From an uncultured Flavobacteriales bacterium (GTDB lineage: Bacteria; Bacteroidota; Bacteroidia; Flavobacteriales_D; Sanyastnellaceae), in the NCBI GenBank assembly GCA_905478795.1, contig CAJQJX010000071.1, positions 1 through 43,346 on the forward strand: a stretch of DNA of 43,346 bases. Direction: 5' to 3'. Below the pieces are notes generated by a model. The model ran no database searches and had not been told where the DNA came from. It worked only from the letters and a program-made list of their open reading frames with translations. The translations under genes were made by a program, and so were the position numbers. Positions 40,301-43,346 of the stretch are shown here, piece by piece (within the stretch, counting starts at the first letter, position 1; the number at the start of each line of letters is the position of its first letter).

Positions 40301-41625
40301 CGGACATCGTGCTTGCTGCACATCTGAAGCAGGAAGTCATTGACCACCTTTTGTTCCTCCAGTCCGTGACGGTTGAGCTCGGCATAAAAATTCGGACCGA
40401 ATTCAGCCTTCCACCACAAGAAAGCCTCTTCGGCTTGGCGGTCCCCCACATTGAGCAGCAAACTGGGCACCTCACTGAACAGACCGCCTGTGGTCACGAT
40501 CAGGTCTTCCTTGTATTCCAGAAGTTGCTCCCGGTCAATCCGCGGCACGTAGTAGAAGCCGTCGGTATAGGCCAGTGAACTGAGCTTGGCCAACCGGTGA
40601 TAGCCCGCGCGGTTCTTCGCGAGCATGACAATGGGGTAGCCGTCGTCTTTTTTGGATCGGTCGGCGTGGTCTCTGCACACATTGAGCTCTGCCCCGACAA
40701 TGGGCTTGATCCCCGCCTTGTTGGCGGCCCGAACAAAGTGAAAGGCCCCCATCATATTTCCCCTGTCAGTCAGCGCCATGGCGGGCATGCCGGCTTCAAC
40801 AGCATGGTCGATCAGGGCCTGTACGCTCGAAGTGGCCTGGAGTACGCTGAATTGGCTGTGGACGTGCAGGTGAGAAAAGGGCACGTCATCTATTGCCGCC
40901 GCAGAAGAAGCGGCTACAGGCTGACTGCCCGATGGCGATTTACGGGGTTGGACGGTGGCGGATGGCTGCTGGGCTTGGGCAAAGTTGGCCACCTCCAATT
41001 GGGGCGCCTCATACTGAACCGCACTTCCTTTGGGAAAGCCCTCTCTCTGGATTACCCCGTGCTGGACCAAAGCAAAAAAGCACTTGGCCGTGGCGTCTAC
41101 GTCATAAGCGGCATCGTGGGCATCACCAAACCCTGTACCAAACAGCTTCTGGTGGAGCTCGGTCAAAGTGGGCCATTTGAACTTGCCGCCCCTTCCTCCC
41201 GGAATCGCGCAAAATTCTGTGGCTTCATCCTTGGAGTCGATCAGGGCCTTGTTGGTGACGCGCTCGGCGCTGGCACCGCGGCGGATCCACTCCGCCCCCA
41301 TGATGCTCACGTCAAAGCTGATGTTGTGGCCCATCACGAAATCAGCACGGTCAAGATCCCGCCCAAACTCTTCGAGCACACTGTCTAAATCGATCCCCTC
41401 AGCTTCGGCTCGGTCGGTCGTGATGCCGTGTACTTTGGCCGCGTTGAAAGGGATGGTAAAGCCGTCCGGGCGCACGATTCGATTGCCCCTGGACACCAAC
41501 TTCCCTTCTGGCGTGTGCAGCTGCCAGGCGAGTTGAACCAGCCGGGGCCAGTTCTCCCCATCGGTCAACGGCGCATTCCAGTCGCGCGGCAGGCCGGTGG
41601 TCTCGGTATCATAGACGAGAATCAT
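37321..41625 (-). CDS. dnaE: DNA polymerase III alpha subunit with fused N-terminal 3'-5' exonuclease
   Basis: A 1434-residue replicative polymerase (start ATG at 41625, giving MILVYDTETTGLP; another ATG at 41643 adds six residues). Residues 1-190 are a DnaQ-like exonuclease: DTET motif, GHNISFDV, and AHDAAYDVDAT with the catalytic His/Asp. A Q/P/S-rich linker leads to the PHP domain near residue 250 (HLHVHSQFSV); the usual TDHG is TDRG here (about 286-289). The polymerase palm carries PDIDIDFDDEGR near 660. Helix-hairpin-helix, OB fold and tail complete the C-terminus. Fusion of a proofreading domain to DnaE is known in Flavobacteriia. It works with the sliding clamp and clamp loader in chromosome replication. 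Confidence 0.96.
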   Translation of the reverse strand: MILVYDTETTGLPRDWNAPLTDGENWPRLVQLAWQLHTPEGKLVSRGNRIVRPDGFTIPFNAAKVHGITTDRAEAEGIDLDSVLEEFGRDLDRADFVMGHNISFDVSIMGAEWIRRGASAERVTNKALIDSKDEATEFCAIPGGRGGKFKWPTLTELHQKLFGTGFGDAHDAAYDVDATAKCFFALVQHGVIQREGFPKGSAVQYEAPQLEVANFAQAQQPSATVQPRKSPSGSQPVAASSAAAIDDVPFSHLHVHSQFSVLQATSSVQALIDHAVEAGMPAMALTDRGNMMGAFHFVRAANKAGIKPIVGAELNVCRDHADRSKKDDGYPIVMLAKNRAGYHRLAKLSSLAYTDGFYYVPRIDREQLLEYKEDLIVTTGGLFSEVPSLLLNVGDRQAEEAFLWWKAEFGPNFYAELNRHGLEEQKVVNDFLLQMCSKHDVRYIAANNSFYTTRKEADAHDILLCVKDAANVSQPKRYVGKRGREFRFGLPNDEFYLKSPQEMKRLFADVPEAFHTVRDIVDQCEGYVLERDVLLPAFDIPQEFVDPKDAEDKGKRGENAYLRHLTYKGAEKRYEEITEEVRQRLDFELETIERTGYPGYFLIVQDFTTAAREMGVSVGPGRGSAAGSAVAYCTGITNVDPIAYDLLFERFLNPDRVSLPDIDIDFDDEGRGRVIDYVIDKYGANQVAQIITYGTMAAKSSIRDTARVMELPLGDADRLSKQMPDISLSKLFKLDDKSLKDKLRGQEGLDQVNAIKAIHDGHGLESEVLKKARVIEGSVRNTGIHACGVIITPDDITKFVPVATAKDSDMVCTQFDNSVAEDAGLLKMDFLGLKTLTIIKDAVRNVKKRSGVELDPEAFPLDDEATYELFQRGDTVGIFQYESVGMQRYLKDLKPTEFADLIAMNALYRPGPLEYIPAFVRRKHGQEPVKYDLDACEEYLAETYGITVYQEQVMLLSQKLAGFTKGEADTLRKAMGKKKADLIAKMKPKFLEGGGERGHDTEVLEKIWKDWEAFASYAFNKSHSTCYAWVAYQTAYLKANHPAEFMAAVLSNNMSDIKKVTFFMEECRRMGTPVLGPDVNESEFKFAVNAEGAIRFGLGAMSGVGEGAVASIVESRNEEPYKSIFDFAVKVNLKDCNKRVFEALARGGGFDDLPQAIFRSQCFAEDTKGRTTIELAIRYGQATQESENSSQASLFGGDSGAMEIPEPPVPVCDEWDPFDKLAREKEVVGVYLSGHPLDEFKVQLDQFCTPGGLSNLEDMVAARGRTISFGGMVTEAEHKIGKNGRPWGGMTVEDYHGSQRMMFWRDDYLKFREYMVSGWFLFIKGKVQMKQFRGADELEFKVTRIELLSDVLEKMAGRLRVQVNLAKLDSGLVEQVCALIESNQGGVGVTVELHHPEAVLEMPSRRKRVALSSELLEGLEALEGVEYKVVTSGG

Positions 41626-41730
41626 TGGAGCAATTTCGGCCATTTAGATGGCCCAACCGCGGATTGTGGATACCCGGTGAATTGAACATCACCGGGCGCC
41701 ATTTGCTTTAGAGGGTACACCATTGCACGA

Positions 41731-42420
41731 ATGACGACTTCCACTCCCCTCCCCAGCGGTGCATTTGAACGGGCCGCGCACAACGACACCATTGGTGACA
41801 ACCATGTTGGCACCTCGGTGGATACCCCATTGCGTGCGGATGCATTTGCGTTGTCGGATGCAGAAAAGATGGCGCGCATCGCTCCATTGTTCAAGGAGAT
41901 CATGGAGACTTTAGGGCTTGACTTGACCGACGACAGCTTGGCTGGCACCCCCAAACGTGTCGCAAAGATGTATGTGCAAGAGATTTTTCGTGGTCTGAAT
42001 CCAGAAAACCACCCCGTGTGCAAGACGTTCAACAACACCTACCAGTATGGGGAGATGTTGGTCGAGAAGGACATTAACTTGAATTCAACCTGTGAGCATC
42101 ACTTCTTGCCGATTGCCGGTCGGGCCCATGTCGCTTACAAGTCTTCTGGGCAAGTCATTGGCTTGAGCAAGATCAACCGTTTGGTGGACCATTATGCCAA
42201 GCGTCCTCAGGTTCAAGAGCGCTTGACTCGCCAGATTGCGGAGGCTCTTAAATCCATTTTGGACACCGAAGATGTTGCGGTGATTATAGAAGCCAAGCAC
42301 ATGTGTGTTTCAAGCCGGGGCATTGAAGACGAGCAGAGTTCAACCGTGACTGCGGACTACCACGGGACTTTTAAAGACCCTGCGGTGCGGCGTGAATTTT
42401 TGGACCACATTCGCGGCTGA
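41731..42420 (+). CDS. folE: GTP cyclohydrolase I
   Basis: A 229-residue type I GTP cyclohydrolase that turns GTP into dihydroneopterin triphosphate, the first step of folate synthesis. Zinc and active-site motifs are visible: STCEHHFLPIAGRAHVAY, LSKINRLVDHYAKRPQVQERL, and HMCVSSRGI. An N-terminal extension of about 45 residues before SDAEKMARI is not part of the catalytic core. Divergent from dnaE with a 105-nt gap; followed after 111 nt by rpsP, which has its own promoter. Confidence 0.96.
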   Translation: MTTSTPLPSGAFERAAHNDTIGDNHVGTSVDTPLRADAFALSDAEKMARIAPLFKEIMETLGLDLTDDSLAGTPKRVAKMYVQEIFRGLNPENHPVCKTFNNTYQYGEMLVEKDINLNSTCEHHFLPIAGRAHVAYKSSGQVIGLSKINRLVDHYAKRPQVQERLTRQIAEALKSILDTEDVAVIIEAKHMCVSSRGIEDEQSSTVTADYHGTFKDPAVRREFLDHIRG

Positions 42421-42440
42421 TTGGTTTTCCAGTTGAAAAG

Positions 42441-42472
42441 GTTGTTAGACCGCTGGTCACTGCCTATCTTCG
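42441..42472 (+). promoter_or_regulatory. Promoter of rpsP
   Basis: A GTTG (42441-42444, -33-like) and TATCTTCG (42465-42472, -7-like) are separated by 20 nt, the best-spaced match to the Bacteroidota consensus in this window. The predicted 5' leader is about 50-55 nt before the rpsP ATG at 42532. Confidence 0.6.
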
Positions 42473-42531
42473 CGCCCCATTTTCACAAGTATCAACAACG
42501 GGGTTTCGGACCCTTCTAAAACGTTTTTCAA

Positions 42532-43311
42532 ATGGCAACACGCCTCCGCCTCCAACGTCACGGTAAGAAAGGGAAGCCCTTCTTCCATCTTGTAGCTGCC
42601 GACGCCCGCGCAAAGCGCGACGGTCGTTTTATCGAGAAAGTCGGTACCTATAACCCCAACACCAACCCCGCCACGATTGATATCGTGCACGATCGCGCCC
42701 TCTATTGGTTGCAGGTTGGTGCAGAAATGTCCCACACTGCCCGCGCCATCCTGAAGTACAAAGGCGTGGTGTACCACAACCACTTGCTGAACGGCGTCAA
42801 AAAAGGAGCCCTCACCGAGGAACAGGCCCAGGCCAAGTTTGAGGAGTGGTTGCGTGAGAAAGAAGGCAAAGTGGCCTTGGCATCCAATAAGCTTGCTGCT
42901 GCGGCAGACGAAGCCCGCGCCAAGGCGCTTGCTCAAGAGAAAGAGGTGAACGACGCACGTGCAAAGGAGCTCGCTGGAAAGCAAGCTGAGTTGGCCGCTG
43001 AAGCTGCTGCCGCACAGGCCGCTGCAGAAGCTGCTGCTGCTCCTGCTGAAGAAGCTCCGGCTGCTGAAGAAGCTCCCGCTGCTGAAGAAGCACCCGCTGC
43101 CGAAGAAGCACCCGCTGCCGAAGAAGCACCTGCTGCTGAAGAGGCACCCGCTGCCGAAGAAGCACCTGCTGCTGAAGAAGCTCCCGCTGCTGAAGAAGCT
43201 CCCGCTGCTGAAGAAGCACCCGCTGCTGAAGAAGCTCCCGCTGCTGAAGAAGCTCCTGCTGCTGAAGAAGCACCCGCTGCTGAAGAAGGCAACGAGGAGA
43301 AGGAAGGCTAA
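42532..43311 (+). CDS. rpsP: 30S ribosomal protein S16 with long Ala/Glu/Pro repeat tail
   Basis: A 259-residue bS16. The conserved core is residues 1-85 (ATRLRLQRHGKKGKPFFHLVAAD, GRFIEKVGTYNPN, ALYWLQVGAEMSHTARAILKYKGV). A charged helical extension (about 100-165, EEWLREKEGK then Ala/Lys/Glu-rich) is followed by 13 tandem PAAEEA units and NEEKEG. S16 stabilises the 30S body; the core alone is about 80 residues, so most of this protein is extension. Tails on S16 occur in Bacteroidota, but a repeat array of this length is striking. The next gene would start past 43311. Confidence 0.95.
   Translation: MATRLRLQRHGKKGKPFFHLVAADARAKRDGRFIEKVGTYNPNTNPATIDIVHDRALYWLQVGAEMSHTARAILKYKGVVYHNHLLNGVKKGALTEEQAQAKFEEWLREKEGKVALASNKLAAAADEARAKALAQEKEVNDARAKELAGKQAELAAEAAAAQAAAEAAAAPAEEAPAAEEAPAAEEAPAAEEAPAAEEAPAAEEAPAAEEAPAAEEAPAAEEAPAAEEAPAAEEAPAAEEAPAAEEAPAAEEGNEEKEG
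43057..43290 (+). repeat. 13 tandem 18-bp repeats encoding PAAEEA
   Basis: Thirteen contiguous 18-bp units of the form CCx-GCT-GCy-GAA-GAr-GCw; the last ends in GGC (Gly). Units differ only at third codon positions. One truncated unit (PAEEA) precedes at 43042-43056. The near-identity at DNA level makes copy-number change by slippage likely. Confidence 0.95.
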
Positions 43312-43346
43312 TCTCCTTCTTCAACACAACGATATTGGAAGCCACC

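Noticed and set aside
42473-42531. Riboswitch or ribosomal-protein leader in the rpsP 5' region
   Set aside because: Only a CCCC/GGGG pairing possibility in about 55 nt; no recognisable conserved leader structure.
42812-43345. Long open frames on the minus strand across rpsP, encoding Gln/Leu-rich or Ser/Ala/Gly-rich peptides
   Set aside because: They are mirror images of the 18-bp repeat in rpsP; low-complexity composition comes from the repeat alone.

Overview
The window looks like a chromosomal segment of a Bacteroidota bacterium, most likely Flavobacteriales of a marine Cryomorphaceae/Schleiferiaceae-like lineage with fairly high GC for the group. The evidence is: type IX secretion (T9SS) C-terminal tails; a TonB-dependent receptor followed by a DUF4249-type lipoprotein; a DnaE with an N-terminal 3'-5' exonuclease domain; a DAHP synthase-chorismate mutase fusion; a ribosomal protein S16 with a long C-terminal extension; and promoter-like elements of the Bacteroidota form TAnnTTTG (here often TAnnTTCG). 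Shine-Dalgarno sequences are not evident. The genus is inference.

Layout. 1-1685: start of a thiolase (running off the left edge) and a divergent RluA-type pseudouridine synthase. 1713-13326: a surface-protein region with an Asp-box beta-propeller protein (about 1081 aa), two tandem paralogous beta-helix giants (982 and 1518 aa) carrying 10 and about 27 Cys-rich repeats, and a divergently transcribed 149-aa miniature. All four end in the same dockerin-like module that closes with FG/YG-x-x-C and one or two last residues. 13345-17956: YebC, two small unknown proteins and a secreted M36/M4-like metallopeptidase. 18048-19091: aromatic amino-acid entry enzyme. 19209-22519: TonB receptor plus DUF4249 lipoprotein. 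22663-25935: a secreted propeller protein converging on a coupled VTC-domain / DUF4956 / outer-membrane protein operon. 25995-29873: secreted esterase plus two membrane PH-domain proteins. 29901-34962: kelch protein with both Cys repeats and a T9SS tail, small lipoproteins, a SIMPL protein, a serine hydrolase. 35181-35257: tRNA-Asp. 35381-37244: a small secreted protein, DUF58 protein, thioredoxin. 37321-43311: dnaE, then folE and rpsP on the other strand.

The housekeeping genes (yebC, trxA, dnaE, folE, rpsP, DAHP synthase) are separated by blocks of envelope and secreted proteins. The most unusual features are the shared Cys-repeat/dockerin-like C-terminal architecture at 1713-13326, the higher-order organisation of those repeats, and a recurring TAnnTTCG-like element placed only 4-8 nt before several start codons, which suggests leaderless transcripts. 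I see no mobile element, prophage, CRISPR array or defence island.
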